Assembly: GCF_021513235.1 (NCBI RefSeq)
Contig: NZ_CP090976.1
Coordinates: 1,178,001 to 1,242,000, forward strand
Source of the DNA: Kaistella sp. 97-N-M2
GTDB taxonomy: Bacteria; Bacteroidota; Bacteroidia; Flavobacteriales; Weeksellaceae
Length of the DNA stretch: 64,000 nucleotides
Direction of reading: 5' to 3'
Made by a program: the position numbers and the translations under genes
In this document: positions 34,488-43,523 of the stretch, piece by piece
Position numbering within the stretch: position 1 is the stretch's first letter
Layout: each line of letters opens with the position of its first letter
Notes under the pieces: generated by a model
The model's database searches: none
What the model was told of the DNA's origin: nothing
The model's input: only the letters and a program-made list of their open reading frames with translations

Positions 34488-36032
34488 TTAAGAACTGCAC
34501 GAAAGCGTTGAACAGCCGCTCTGACCGTTATACATCGAAGGTCGCTTTTTCGAAAATTCCGGGTAAAGTTCTTTGTACGGATTTTCCAAAGCCGTAAGAA
34601 TTTTATTCAGCAAATCTTTTTTTCCTTCGTTCACTTCATTAATGCATTCAAAAAGAATATAATTCCGCAGGATAAATTTTGGATTGTTTTTTTGCATTAA
34701 GGCCAGCGATTCGGCGCGGGAAATTGTGTTCTTGTCTAATCGCTCCAAATATATTTTGATGAAGTTTTCAAACTTTAAAAAGTTTTCCTCCGAAACGTGC
34801 TCATAGAAAACCTCTGCAAAAAGGCGTTCGTAATCTGAATTTTCGTCTGCATTTTCTAACTTGTTGAAAAAGAGCGTATAATCAATTTTCAGATCTTCCA
34901 TAATTTGCTGCGCATCCGTAAAAAAACTGACGTCGCTTTCCAGAACACGATCAAAACCGAATTTCTTCGCCATCATCGCGTCGTGTTTCGTCCAAAACAT
35001 TTCTGTAAAATCGTTCAGTATTTTTTCCAGGATTTTTTCGTCGTTGATCAGCGGAAATAACGCGTTGGCGAGTTGCCATAAATTCCACTGCGCAATTTTG
35101 CCCTGGTTGCCGAAAGCGTACCGACGGCCGGGCAAATCGGTGGTGTTTGGGGTAAAGTTTAAAGCATATTCATCCAAAAAAGAAAAAGGTCCGTAATCGA
35201 TGGTTAAGCCCAAAACAGACATATTATCCGTGTTCATCACACCATGAACAAAACCAACGCGGTACCATTCAACCATTAAATCTGCGGTTCGTTCTGAAAT
35301 ATTTTGGAAAAGCAACGCGTATTTTTCCGGACTTTCGACATTAATCTCCGGGAAATAATTTTGAATGGTAAAATCAGTGAGTTGTTGTAAAGTCGCGATT
35401 TCCCGTTGGGACGAAATGAGTTCGAAATGGCCAAAACGCAGGAAACTTTCGGCGGTTCGCATCATGACGGCGCCTTTTTCGTAGTCTGCGTTGCCGTCGT
35501 ACATCATATCGCGCATCACCTGTTCGCCGGTGAAGGAAAGAGAAAGTGCTCTTGTGGTGGGAATTCCCAGGTGATACATGGCTTCGCTCATCAAATATTC
35601 GCGCACAGACGATCTTAAAACCGCTCTTCCATCGGCGTGCCGGGAATAGGGTGTTGCGCCGGCGCCTTTCCACTGGAGTTCCGTTTTTTTACCGTTTTTA
35701 TTTTGAATTTCGCCGGCGAAAATAGCCCGTCCGTCGCCTAACTGTCCCGCCCAGTTTCCGAACTGATGTCCTGCATAAGCCGTGGCGTAGGTTTTAATAT
35801 TTGCCGGCAAAGAAGCGGCATTCAAAAAGTCTGTGTCTGCTTCTTTCTCTATTTTCCCCAGCCCGATTTCTTCCGCAAGTTTTTTATTAAAAATAATCAG
35901 GTCTGCGTTTTCAAAACCCATGATTTGTGTGGTTGAAAAAAGGACTTTCGGCGTTTGCCTTTGTCGCGGATTTCCGGAAAGATCGCCCGGAAATATTTCT
36001 GAAAAAGGTTGTGTAATTTGATCTAAATTCAT
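34488..36032 (-). CDS. selO: Protein adenylyltransferase SelO (YdiU family)
   Basis: 514-aa pseudokinase-fold enzyme that transfers AMP from ATP to Ser, Thr or Tyr of proteins, linked to redox homeostasis. It contains AYAGHQFGNWAGQLGDGRA near residue 95, the Lys motif LQWKGAGATPYSRHADGRA, and the metal-binding FVHGVMNTDNMSVLGLTIDYG near 265. The C-terminus is GCSTLSCSS, with Ser/Cys where some homologues have selenocysteine. It is followed at 12 bp by the polytopic membrane protein gene. Confidence 0.92.
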   Translation of the reverse strand: MNLDQITQPFSEIFPGDLSGNPRQRQTPKVLFSTTQIMGFENADLIIFNKKLAEEIGLGKIEKEADTDFLNAASLPANIKTYATAYAGHQFGNWAGQLGDGRAIFAGEIQNKNGKKTELQWKGAGATPYSRHADGRAVLRSSVREYLMSEAMYHLGIPTTRALSLSFTGEQVMRDMMYDGNADYEKGAVMMRTAESFLRFGHFELISSQREIATLQQLTDFTIQNYFPEINVESPEKYALLFQNISERTADLMVEWYRVGFVHGVMNTDNMSVLGLTIDYGPFSFLDEYALNFTPNTTDLPGRRYAFGNQGKIAQWNLWQLANALFPLINDEKILEKILNDFTEMFWTKHDAMMAKKFGFDRVLESDVSFFTDAQQIMEDLKIDYTLFFNKLENADENSDYERLFAEVFYEHVSEENFLKFENFIKIYLERLDKNTISRAESLALMQKNNPKFILRNYILFECINEVNEGKKDLLNKILTALENPYKELYPEFSKKRPSMYNGQSGCSTLSCSS

Positions 36033-36051
36033 GGTTCAAAGGTCGTTAAAA

Positions 36052-36085
36052 AAAACATCCTTCCAAAAGATTGAAAGGATGTTTT
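36052..36085 (-). terminator. Terminator of the ricT-gldH-pbp1A run
   Basis: Arms AAAACATCCTT and AAGGATGTTTT with a T run on the minus strand, 23 bp after the pbp1A stop and just before the selO start. Confidence 0.8.
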
Positions 36086-36107
36086 CGATTTATATTGTGT
36101 ATCGGAG

Positions 36108-38489
36108 TTACTTGTTGAAGTCGATATCGTCGCCGGCATTAATGTTCTCGTTGACGTTTTCTTCCTTTTTACCGGAATTCGGCCGCGGAACGTAAGCGGG
36201 CTCCACGACTTTGGGGTTTCTAATTTCATCGATCGTCTGTAAACCGCCGTCATCGCCGTATCCGCCTAAACCTTGAAGGTCAGAACAGCTTCCGGTCCAG
36301 TTCGAAGGTTTCACAAATTTGTCGTCAGGTGAGACGCCGAGGGCTTTATCTGCCCAAACTTTTTTCATAAAGATTGCCCAGATCGGAAGGGCCATTTTCG
36401 CACCCTGACCTTCGCCGGTTCCCCAGAAATGGGTGGCGCGGTCTTCCCAACCAACCCAAACCCCGGTGGCCAGATTTGGAGTCATCCCCATAAACCAACC
36501 GTCGGAATTATTTTGTGTGGTTCCGGTTTTAGCGGCGATCTCTATTGTTTTTGGTACGCCTCTTCGGCCGAGTTCGCCCGAAGCCGTCCCGAATTGCGCG
36601 ACGCCTTTCATAAGGTCGATCATTGTGTATGCGTAAAGCTCATTCATCACTTCTTTCATTACGGGCTTTACCTCTTTGATAACCCGGCCATTTGCGTCTT
36701 CAATACGCCAGATCATTTCGGGTTTTATGTAGTTTCCGTAGTTCGCAAAAGTGCTGTAAGCGCCCAACATTTCAAAAATGGTAATATCTGAAGAACCCAG
36801 CGCAATGGCGTATTCGTTTGGCATTTCTTCGGTCACGCCCAAATCCCGCGCCGTTTGAATAACGCTTTTCGGCGTTACCATTTCTATCAATCGAACCGCG
36901 ACGGGGTTTTTAGATTGTGCTAGGGCATCTCTCAGAGTTAAACTTCCGCCGCTTCCCTGTACAGACCAGCTTCCTTTGGTATAAGTCGCATTCGAAACGG
37001 TGGAACAGGGTGTCATTCCTAATTTCATAATGGCAGTTGCATACACGAAAGGTTTAAAAGTGGAACCGACCTGTCTTTTCCCCTGTTTAATATGGTCATA
37101 CTGAAAATGCTGCCAGTTGATACCGCCTACCCAGGCTTTAATTTCGCCGGTTCCGGGAACCATGGACATTAAGCCGGCCTGCGCGATCTGTTTGTGATAG
37201 CGAATGGAATCCCAGGGCGACATTTCAACCTCTTCTTCGCCATTCCACGTAAATCTGGAAGTTTTAATAGGCTTTTTGAAGTCCAGCATAATAGAATCTT
37301 CAGATACGCCTGCATTTTTCAACTGTTTGTACCGTCCGGTTCTCTTTACCGCGCTCATCATGATGGAATTGATTTCCTTGTCGTTGATGAGGTAAAATGG
37401 TCTTTGTTTTCTGTTTCGCTGCTCGTTGTCGAATCTTTTCTGAAGATCAGTTAAATGTTCTTTAATAGATTCTTCCGCGTAACCCTGCATTTTAGAATCA
37501 AGGGTGATGTAGATTTTCAGGCCGTCTTTGAAAAGGTTGAGGGTTTTACCTGTTTTCTTTTCGTAATCTTTCAAATAGCCATCGATCTCTTTTCTTAAAT
37601 AAAATTTATAGTAAGCTGAGTAACCATCATCAATGGATTTTATTGGATGGTAATCCAAAGTAATCGGAGATTCTACGGCTTTTTGATAATTTTCCTGATC
37701 CAGATAACCTGTTTTCAGCATTTGATCCAGAACGACGTCTCTTCTGGATTTTGCTCTTTCCATATTTCGCATCGGGTTATTTTTAACCGGATTTTCGAGC
37801 ATGGCCACGAACATAGCAGCTTCGGGCAGCGTTAGTTTGGAGGTGGGTTTATTAAAATAAACACGCGACGCCATTTCGATTCCGTTGGCGTTATAAAGAA
37901 AATCGAACTTATTGAAATAGAGTGTAATGATTTCCTCTTTCGTATATCTTTTCTCTAAACTTACGGCTACAACCCATTCTTTCAGTTTTTGAAATACGGC
38001 TGTGGCTTTGTTTTGGGAACGTGTTCCGGTAAATAATAATTTGGCCAGCTGTTGCGTAATGGTAGAACCACCACCACGCTGTCCGCCAAAAGCAACGGCT
38101 CTGGCGACCGATTGTAAATCGATGCCAGAATGTTCTTTAAACCGCTCATCTTCTTTTGCCTGAAGCGCATAAATTAAATATAGAGGCAATTCTTTGTACG
38201 TAACGGGCTGCGTTTTTTCTTTTTCGAATTTGCCGAGCATTTTTCCGTCGGAAGAATAAATTTCGGAGGCGACATAAATATCGGGATTCTCCAGCTCTTT
38301 AACATCGGGCATACTTCCGAAAAAACCTTGCGAAACACCAAAAAAGAGGGAAGAAATTCCCAGAATAACAATAATAAGACCTATCCAGACTAATTTTACC
38401 CACCTTTTCCACCCGGTATTCTTAACCTTTTTCGGGGGTAGGGGAAACTTTTGTTTAGGTTTGCTGCCTTGGTTTTGTTTGTTTTCCAT
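36108..38489 (-). CDS. Penicillin-binding protein 1A, bifunctional transglycosylase/transpeptidase
   Basis: 793 aa. A short basic cytoplasmic tail and one membrane segment (residues about 30-52) precede the GT51 domain with EDERFKEHSGID and QRGGGSTITQQLAK. The penicillin-binding domain has GSTFKPF (SxxK), SKN, and KTGTTQNN. The C-terminal tail is Asn/Glu-rich. It polymerises and cross-links peptidoglycan. It is last in the ricT-gldH-pbp1A run, 8 bp after gldH, and is followed by a terminator. Confidence 0.95.
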   Translation of the reverse strand: MENKQNQGSKPKQKFPLPPKKVKNTGWKRWVKLVWIGLIIVILGISSLFFGVSQGFFGSMPDVKELENPDIYVASEIYSSDGKMLGKFEKEKTQPVTYKELPLYLIYALQAKEDERFKEHSGIDLQSVARAVAFGGQRGGGSTITQQLAKLLFTGTRSQNKATAVFQKLKEWVVAVSLEKRYTKEEIITLYFNKFDFLYNANGIEMASRVYFNKPTSKLTLPEAAMFVAMLENPVKNNPMRNMERAKSRRDVVLDQMLKTGYLDQENYQKAVESPITLDYHPIKSIDDGYSAYYKFYLRKEIDGYLKDYEKKTGKTLNLFKDGLKIYITLDSKMQGYAEESIKEHLTDLQKRFDNEQRNRKQRPFYLINDKEINSIMMSAVKRTGRYKQLKNAGVSEDSIMLDFKKPIKTSRFTWNGEEEVEMSPWDSIRYHKQIAQAGLMSMVPGTGEIKAWVGGINWQHFQYDHIKQGKRQVGSTFKPFVYATAIMKLGMTPCSTVSNATYTKGSWSVQGSGGSLTLRDALAQSKNPVAVRLIEMVTPKSVIQTARDLGVTEEMPNEYAIALGSSDITIFEMLGAYSTFANYGNYIKPEMIWRIEDANGRVIKEVKPVMKEVMNELYAYTMIDLMKGVAQFGTASGELGRRGVPKTIEIAAKTGTTQNNSDGWFMGMTPNLATGVWVGWEDRATHFWGTGEGQGAKMALPIWAIFMKKVWADKALGVSPDDKFVKPSNWTGSCSDLQGLGGYGDDGGLQTIDEIRNPKVVEPAYVPRPNSGKKEENVNENINAGDDIDFNK

Positions 38490-38497
38490 AAATGATA

Positions 38498-38962
38498 TTA
38501 CGGTTTAGCCGTTTCTATTTTAATACCGATATCTTCAATTCCCTTCAATTTGTCGGTTCTCATCGCCTGAATAATCCCGATGGAATACGCTCCATTTTGA
38601 GGAAATTTATAATTTAACTTGTACTGGAAGAGTGTTTCTTTAGTGTACCCAAATCCTTTACCTAACCACTCGCCGTTCGGCTGTGCCAAAACATAATTCA
38701 GCGTATCGGTGGTTTTTACATTTGTTTTAGCGTTCAAAAAATGGACGATGAAACGGATATTGCTGTATGGATACTCGTTATTGTTCCTTACAACAAATAT
38801 AATGTTTTTCGGATTTTGAGCATCGTTCACGTTAAAATCGAATTTCTGCTCTATTTTTTTATCCCAATTTCCATTAAGGTTTTTCATGTTCACTTGTTCG
38901 GAAGCATTACTGCAACCCGCGAGAATCATCAAAACGAAAAAAACACCTGCTATCTTATGCAT
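38498..38962 (-). CDS. gldH: Gliding motility lipoprotein GldH
   Basis: 154 aa from MHKIAGVFF; an ATG nine bases upstream (MTI) is also possible. The lipobox LMILAGC puts the lipidated Cys at residue 17. The mature part matches GldH: FDFNVNDAQNPKNIIFVVRNN and NGEWLGKGFGYTKE. GldH is one of the lipoproteins required for flavobacterial gliding and type IX secretion, but it is also conserved in non-gliding Chryseobacterium relatives. It overlaps the end of ricT and precedes pbp1A. Confidence 0.85.
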   Translation of the reverse strand: MHKIAGVFFVLMILAGCSNASEQVNMKNLNGNWDKKIEQKFDFNVNDAQNPKNIIFVVRNNNEYPYSNIRFIVHFLNAKTNVKTTDTLNYVLAQPNGEWLGKGFGYTKETLFQYKLNYKFPQNGAYSIGIIQAMRTDKLKGIEDIGIKIETAKP

Positions 38963-40268
38963 TATCGTCACGTTTGGGCGGAAACTTCTTTTTAAATTTT
39001 TTAGGTTGCTGATTTTGGGGTTTACCGTTTTGGTTTGGTGCTTTCTCCGGTCTTTTATTACCTCTTTCAGCCTGGTTCTCCGGACCCCTGTTCTCCGCTC
39101 TTGGCGCGTTAGGTGGTCTTTGATTATTATTATTATTATTACTCGGTTTTTTCCTGTTGGAATTTTTCCCGGAATTTTTATTTTTTCGTTCGAAACGGTC
39201 GATCGTGTTTTCCTGAATCAAATCGACGGATCGTACCGGTATATCATGAACTTTAATCTCTTCCAATGGCTGGGCTTTTTCCCCTTTTTTGTTTTGGGCC
39301 ACCATTTTCTTCACATCGGCAACATCCAAATCGTACCATGCCATAGAACGTTCTACATATGCAAACCACATTTTCTTCTTGAAAACATCGATCTTAATGC
39401 AGAAAGCTTTGCCATTCACAGTGTCGAGCGTGGTCGAAGAAGGTGGAAAATCGTTTAACGCATCGAGATAACTATCGAGTTCGTAGTTTAAACAGCACTT
39501 TAATTTGCCACATTGTCCTGCTAATTTTTGCGGATTAATGCTTAGCTGCTGGTACCGCGCCGCGTTCGTATTTACAGACCGAAAATCGGTAAGCCAGGTG
39601 GAACAGCAAAGCTCGCGCCCGCAAGACCCAATACCTCCAACTTTTGCAGCTTCCTGGCGGAAGCCGATCTGTTTCATGTCGATCTTTGTACGGAAGGTGC
39701 CCGCAAACTCCTTAATTAACTGTCGGAAATCCACGCGCGTGTCGCTGGTATAATAGAAAGTTACCTTTCCACCATCACCCTGATATTCCACATCTGTAAT
39801 TTTCATGTCCAGATTTAAGCCGTAAGAAATTTTTCGCGCCTGAATTTTCACCGGCTCTTCTTTGGCTCTTGATTCCTGCCAAACTTCGATGTCTCTTTGG
39901 TTGGCTAAGCGGTATATTTTCAGAGGATTATCTTCAGAAACGAATTTCTTTTTCATCTGAATTTTTACTAATTCTCCGGTAAGGCTTACCACGCCTATAT
40001 CGTGACCCGGACTGGATTCTACTGTGATTACGCTCCCCATATGCAGGGGTAAATTGTTTACGTTTTTATAAAAAAATTTGCGATCGTTCTTAAATCTTAC
40101 TTCCACAAAATCCGTTTGGGATGTTGAGGGGTTGTTGATATTGGAGAGCCAATCGAAAACGCTTAATTTATAACTATTCCCGCAGGTATTTACGCTATCA
40201 CAGCCACTCGCGGTTTTTGTTCCGCAGGAGTGGGCAGAATCGCCGGACGTTTTACATCCACAACTCAT
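38955..40268 (-). CDS. ricT: PSP1 domain-containing (RicT-like) protein
   Basis: 437 aa. The N-terminus is Cys-rich (MSCGCKTSGDSAHSCG). The central PSP1 domain contains the cysteine clusters IGSCGRELCCSTW and AGQCGKLKCCLNYE, which in Bacillus RicT help bind Fe-S clusters within the Ric complex. The last 110 residues are a Lys/Asn/Pro-rich, disordered tail. It is the first gene of the ricT-gldH-pbp1A run. Its role in Bacteroidota is not established. Confidence 0.85.
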   Translation of the reverse strand: MSCGCKTSGDSAHSCGTKTASGCDSVNTCGNSYKLSVFDWLSNINNPSTSQTDFVEVRFKNDRKFFYKNVNNLPLHMGSVITVESSPGHDIGVVSLTGELVKIQMKKKFVSEDNPLKIYRLANQRDIEVWQESRAKEEPVKIQARKISYGLNLDMKITDVEYQGDGGKVTFYYTSDTRVDFRQLIKEFAGTFRTKIDMKQIGFRQEAAKVGGIGSCGRELCCSTWLTDFRSVNTNAARYQQLSINPQKLAGQCGKLKCCLNYELDSYLDALNDFPPSSTTLDTVNGKAFCIKIDVFKKKMWFAYVERSMAWYDLDVADVKKMVAQNKKGEKAQPLEEIKVHDIPVRSVDLIQENTIDRFERKNKNSGKNSNRKKPSNNNNNNQRPPNAPRAENRGPENQAERGNKRPEKAPNQNGKPQNQQPKKFKKKFPPKRDDNA

Positions 40269-40654
40269 ATTTATTGATATTATGAGTGCAAATTTAGCAT
40301 AAATTTATTTTGTTTAATTCAAAGCCAAGATATTTAACAGTATTGTTTTTTCTGTTTCAAAGATTTAAACATTTTATTGTAGAATATTTAATAATATTTA
40401 TAATATTATGCAGATCATATAATTCGAAAACATTCGTTTTAAAGCATTTTTGAAGGATTATTTAGTTTAAACGACGGATTTACCTATCCCATTCCAAATT
40501 CATAAAAAGCCCGCCAACAAAGAGATTGCATTATGTTATGGGGTAAGGAAAATTTAAACATTAAGGTTGCATTTAAATTTGTTTAAAAAGATTTATGATT
40601 TATTAACATTTGTTTAAAAAATAATTTTATATTTGGGACATTAATAAAGATCAT
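40269..40654. other. AT-rich divergent regulatory region between ricT and fadL-like gene
   Basis: 386 bp with no gene. Two copies of ATTTGTTTAAAAA start at 40577 and 40608, 31 bp apart. A -7-like TATATTTG is at 40628-40635, 20 bp before the fadL-like start. The remainder is very AT-rich with no further recognised structure. Confidence 0.5.
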
Positions 40655-41893
40655 ATGAAAAAAATTGTTGTAACCACAGCACTATTGGCCGGAGCTTTGG
40701 CTTATGCAGGAGGTTTTAGAGTTTCTTTGCAAGGCGTAAAGCAGTTGGCAATGGCGCATACCAGTGCACACGCAGAAGATGCGAGTGTTACCTTCTTTAA
40801 CCCTGCGGGAATGTCTTTTATCCCAGCTAAATTAAGTATTGCGGCCGGTGGTTTTGGCGCACAGTCCAATGTGACTTATCAAAGCTTATCGACTCTAGAA
40901 TCTTACGACACCAACAATCCCCTTGGAACGCCACTTTATGCGGCCGTAGCGTATAAGGTGATGGATAATATTTCTGTAGGTTTTAATTTTTCCACACCGT
41001 TCGGAAGTACAATTGAATGGCCCTCCGATTGGGCAGGAAGAGAGATCGTACAGCGCCTGGAACTGAAAGCATTCTACTTTCAGCCGATGGTTTCCTTTAA
41101 ACTGGCGCCGTGGGTATCTTTAGGTGGAAGTTATATTTATGCAAAAGGAATTGTAGATTGGGACAAAGCAGCTACACAATTAGGCGGAACGCTTAACCTA
41201 AATGATGATAAAGCTTCTGGCAGCGGCTTCGGTGTTGGTTTTTATTTTCAGCCCAACGACAAACTGGACGTGAGTATTGCCTACCGTTCTCCGATTGATA
41301 TGGAAGCTGAAAACGGAACTGTTAGCTTTAATATTTCTCCCGCTTTGTATCCGGCTTTAGGTTTGGATGCTTCCGGTAAAGATTCCTTTAAAGCCACCTT
41401 GCCTTTGGTGGACGAATATACGATTGGGGTAACTTATAAGGTAACTCCGAAGTGGTTATTGTCCGGCGATTTCAACTACAGTGGCTGGGACCGGTACAAC
41501 AGGCTGACTTTGGATTTTGCAAATGCACCGATTGGAAACCAACCGACTGATCCTACAATTTTGGTAAGTCCGAAAAACTTCCAGAGCACCCAAACATGGC
41601 GAATCGGAACGCAGTACCAAATTAATGATATGATTGCCGCACGTGCAGGATATTATTACGATGAATCACCGTACACAGACGAAAACTTTCAGGCGGAAAC
41701 ACCTTCTTTTGATTCCAATGTTATTACTGCAGGTTTAGGATTTAAATTCGCAAAAGGAATTGGAGTGGACGTCGCGGGCGGTCTTGCGCTTCCAAAAAGC
41801 CGCGAGGTTAAAAACGAATATACCAGTTTTTACGGACAGGCTAAGGCTAAAGCCTACTACTTTGGTCTAGGTTTATCTTACAACCCATTTTAA
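40655..41893 (+). CDS. OmpP1/FadL/TodX-family outer-membrane transporter
   Basis: 412 aa. A signal peptide (MKKIVVTTALLAGALAYA) is followed by GGFRVSLQGVKQLAMAHTS and the family's FFNPAGMSF motif, typical of FadL channels for fatty acids and hydrophobic compounds. The barrel ends in FGLGLSYNPF. The next gene, 13 bp later, encodes a GDSL-type lipoprotein, so the pair may release and import acyl chains (inference). Confidence 0.9.
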   Translation: MKKIVVTTALLAGALAYAGGFRVSLQGVKQLAMAHTSAHAEDASVTFFNPAGMSFIPAKLSIAAGGFGAQSNVTYQSLSTLESYDTNNPLGTPLYAAVAYKVMDNISVGFNFSTPFGSTIEWPSDWAGREIVQRLELKAFYFQPMVSFKLAPWVSLGGSYIYAKGIVDWDKAATQLGGTLNLNDDKASGSGFGVGFYFQPNDKLDVSIAYRSPIDMEAENGTVSFNISPALYPALGLDASGKDSFKATLPLVDEYTIGVTYKVTPKWLLSGDFNYSGWDRYNRLTLDFANAPIGNQPTDPTILVSPKNFQSTQTWRIGTQYQINDMIAARAGYYYDESPYTDENFQAETPSFDSNVITAGLGFKFAKGIGVDVAGGLALPKSREVKNEYTSFYGQAKAKAYYFGLGLSYNPF

Positions 41894-41906
41894 TTTTTAA
41901 ATAATT

Positions 41907-43439
41907 ATGAAAAAAATATTAATTTCAACAATCGCTGTTTCAGCACTGTTTTTTACCGTTAGCTGCGAGAACGATTTCGACACGGACGTGAGCAACATTC
42001 AGGTGACAAGTGGTGAAGCCAACTTCTCTAAATTTGTTTCCGTAGGAAATTCCCTTACTTCGGGTTATAGAGACGGCGCGTTATATCTTGACGGTCAAAA
42101 TGAATCCTTCCCGTCCATGATGGCGGCACAGATGAAACTTGCAGGGGGCGGCGACTTTAAACAGCCCTTGATGGCAGATAATTTAGGAGGCATAAAAGCG
42201 GTAGGTCTTTTAGACAAATTGCAGCTATTAGTAGTGAACGGTGCATTGGCACCTTACAGAGACTCTGATCCGACAAAAATTATGGGTACAACTACCCTGG
42301 CCAATATCTTCAGTGCTGGACCTTACCAAAATATGGGGGTTCCCGGCGCCAAATCATTTCATTTAGGCGTAGCGGGTTACGGTAATGCAGCCGGTTTGCA
42401 AAGCGGACAGGCCAATCCTTATTTCGTTCGGTTTGCCTCCAGCCCAACAGCTTCGGTTATCGGAGATGCTGCAGCGCAGGCGCCTACATTTTTCTCTTTG
42501 TGGATTGGTAATAACGATGTACTTTCTTATGCAACGAGCGGGGGGTTAGGCGTAGATCAAACAGGAAATACGAACCCGGCAACTTATGGTGGAAATGATA
42601 TTACAGATCCGGGCGTGGTTGGTGCCGTAATTAATGGTTACGTAGCTGCCTTAACTGCAAACGGTGCGAAAGGAGTTATTGCAAACATTCCAAACGTAAC
42701 TTCAATTCCATACTTTACAAGAGTTCCTTATAATCCATTAACTCCGGCGTTGGTTGGTGCAAATGTTCCGGCTTTAAACGGCGGTTTATATGGTCCATTG
42801 AAACAGGCACTTACGGCTTTTGGGGCGGGAGACCGAATTAATTTGCTTTCCGCAACCGCTTCCAATCCTTTATTAATTGTAGATCTTTCCTTAACCAATC
42901 TTTCTGCACAGTTAACCGCTGCGTTAACGCCTTCTTTAGGAGCAGCAACGGCTGCGGCTTTCGGCCAGATTTATGGGCAGGCGAGACAGGCAACGTCTGA
43001 GGATTTAATTCTTTTGCCAACGAGCTCAGTAATCGGAACCACTGTTCCAGGAGTACCGGCAAGCATCAATGTTAACGGAATTTCCTATCCATTAGCTAAT
43101 CAGTATGTATTAACGAAAACAGAAACAGCAAAGGTTTTAACAGCCACTGCCGCATATAATGCCGCCATTAAAGCTGTTGCAGATTCAAAAGGTTTGGCGT
43201 TTGTTGATGCGAATGCTAAAATGAGGGAACTTTCCTCAGCTTCAGGCATTCAGTTCAGCGGCGTTAAATACACCGCAACTTTCGTAACCGGCGGAACATT
43301 CTCTTTAGACGGAGTTCATTTGACGGGAAGAGGATATGCTTTGATTGCTAACGAATTCTTAAAACAGATCAACCAGAAGTACAAATCCACTTTACCAATG
43401 GTTAATGTGAATGCGTATTCAGGAGTTACCTTTCCCTAA
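41907..43439 (+). CDS. SGNH/GDSL-family lipoprotein hydrolase
   Basis: 510 aa. The lipobox TVSC gives Cys20. Block I is SVGNSLTSG with the nucleophile Ser, block III WIGNNDVLS carries the Asn, and the C-terminal DGVHLTGRGYALIANE provides Asp and His. The middle is a long low-complexity Ala/Asn-rich insertion. It probably acts on lipid esters at the cell surface or periplasm. It is co-transcribed with the fadL-like gene and closed by a terminator. Confidence 0.88.
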   Translation: MKKILISTIAVSALFFTVSCENDFDTDVSNIQVTSGEANFSKFVSVGNSLTSGYRDGALYLDGQNESFPSMMAAQMKLAGGGDFKQPLMADNLGGIKAVGLLDKLQLLVVNGALAPYRDSDPTKIMGTTTLANIFSAGPYQNMGVPGAKSFHLGVAGYGNAAGLQSGQANPYFVRFASSPTASVIGDAAAQAPTFFSLWIGNNDVLSYATSGGLGVDQTGNTNPATYGGNDITDPGVVGAVINGYVAALTANGAKGVIANIPNVTSIPYFTRVPYNPLTPALVGANVPALNGGLYGPLKQALTAFGAGDRINLLSATASNPLLIVDLSLTNLSAQLTAALTPSLGAATAAAFGQIYGQARQATSEDLILLPTSSVIGTTVPGVPASINVNGISYPLANQYVLTKTETAKVLTATAAYNAAIKAVADSKGLAFVDANAKMRELSSASGIQFSGVKYTATFVTGGTFSLDGVHLTGRGYALIANEFLKQINQKYKSTLPMVNVNAYSGVTFP

Positions 43440-43459
43440 TTCTTGAAATCTAAGTTTAT

Positions 43460-43489
43460 AAAGCCACCTGAATTCTTTCAGGTGGTTTT
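43460..43489 (+). terminator. Terminator of the fadL-GDSL pair
   Basis: Arms AAAGCCACCTGAA and TTCAGGTGGTTTT with a short loop and a T run. Confidence 0.9.
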
Positions 43490-43496
43490 ATTTTTT

Positions 43497-43504
43497 TAAA
43501 TTTG
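43497..43504 (+). promoter_or_regulatory. -7 box upstream of prs
   Basis: TAAATTTG fits TAnnTTTG and lies 19 bp before the prs ATG. No convincing -33 box, and it overlaps the T run of the preceding terminator. Confidence 0.45.
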
Positions 43505-43523
43505 TGCATCTAAAAAAGTAAAA

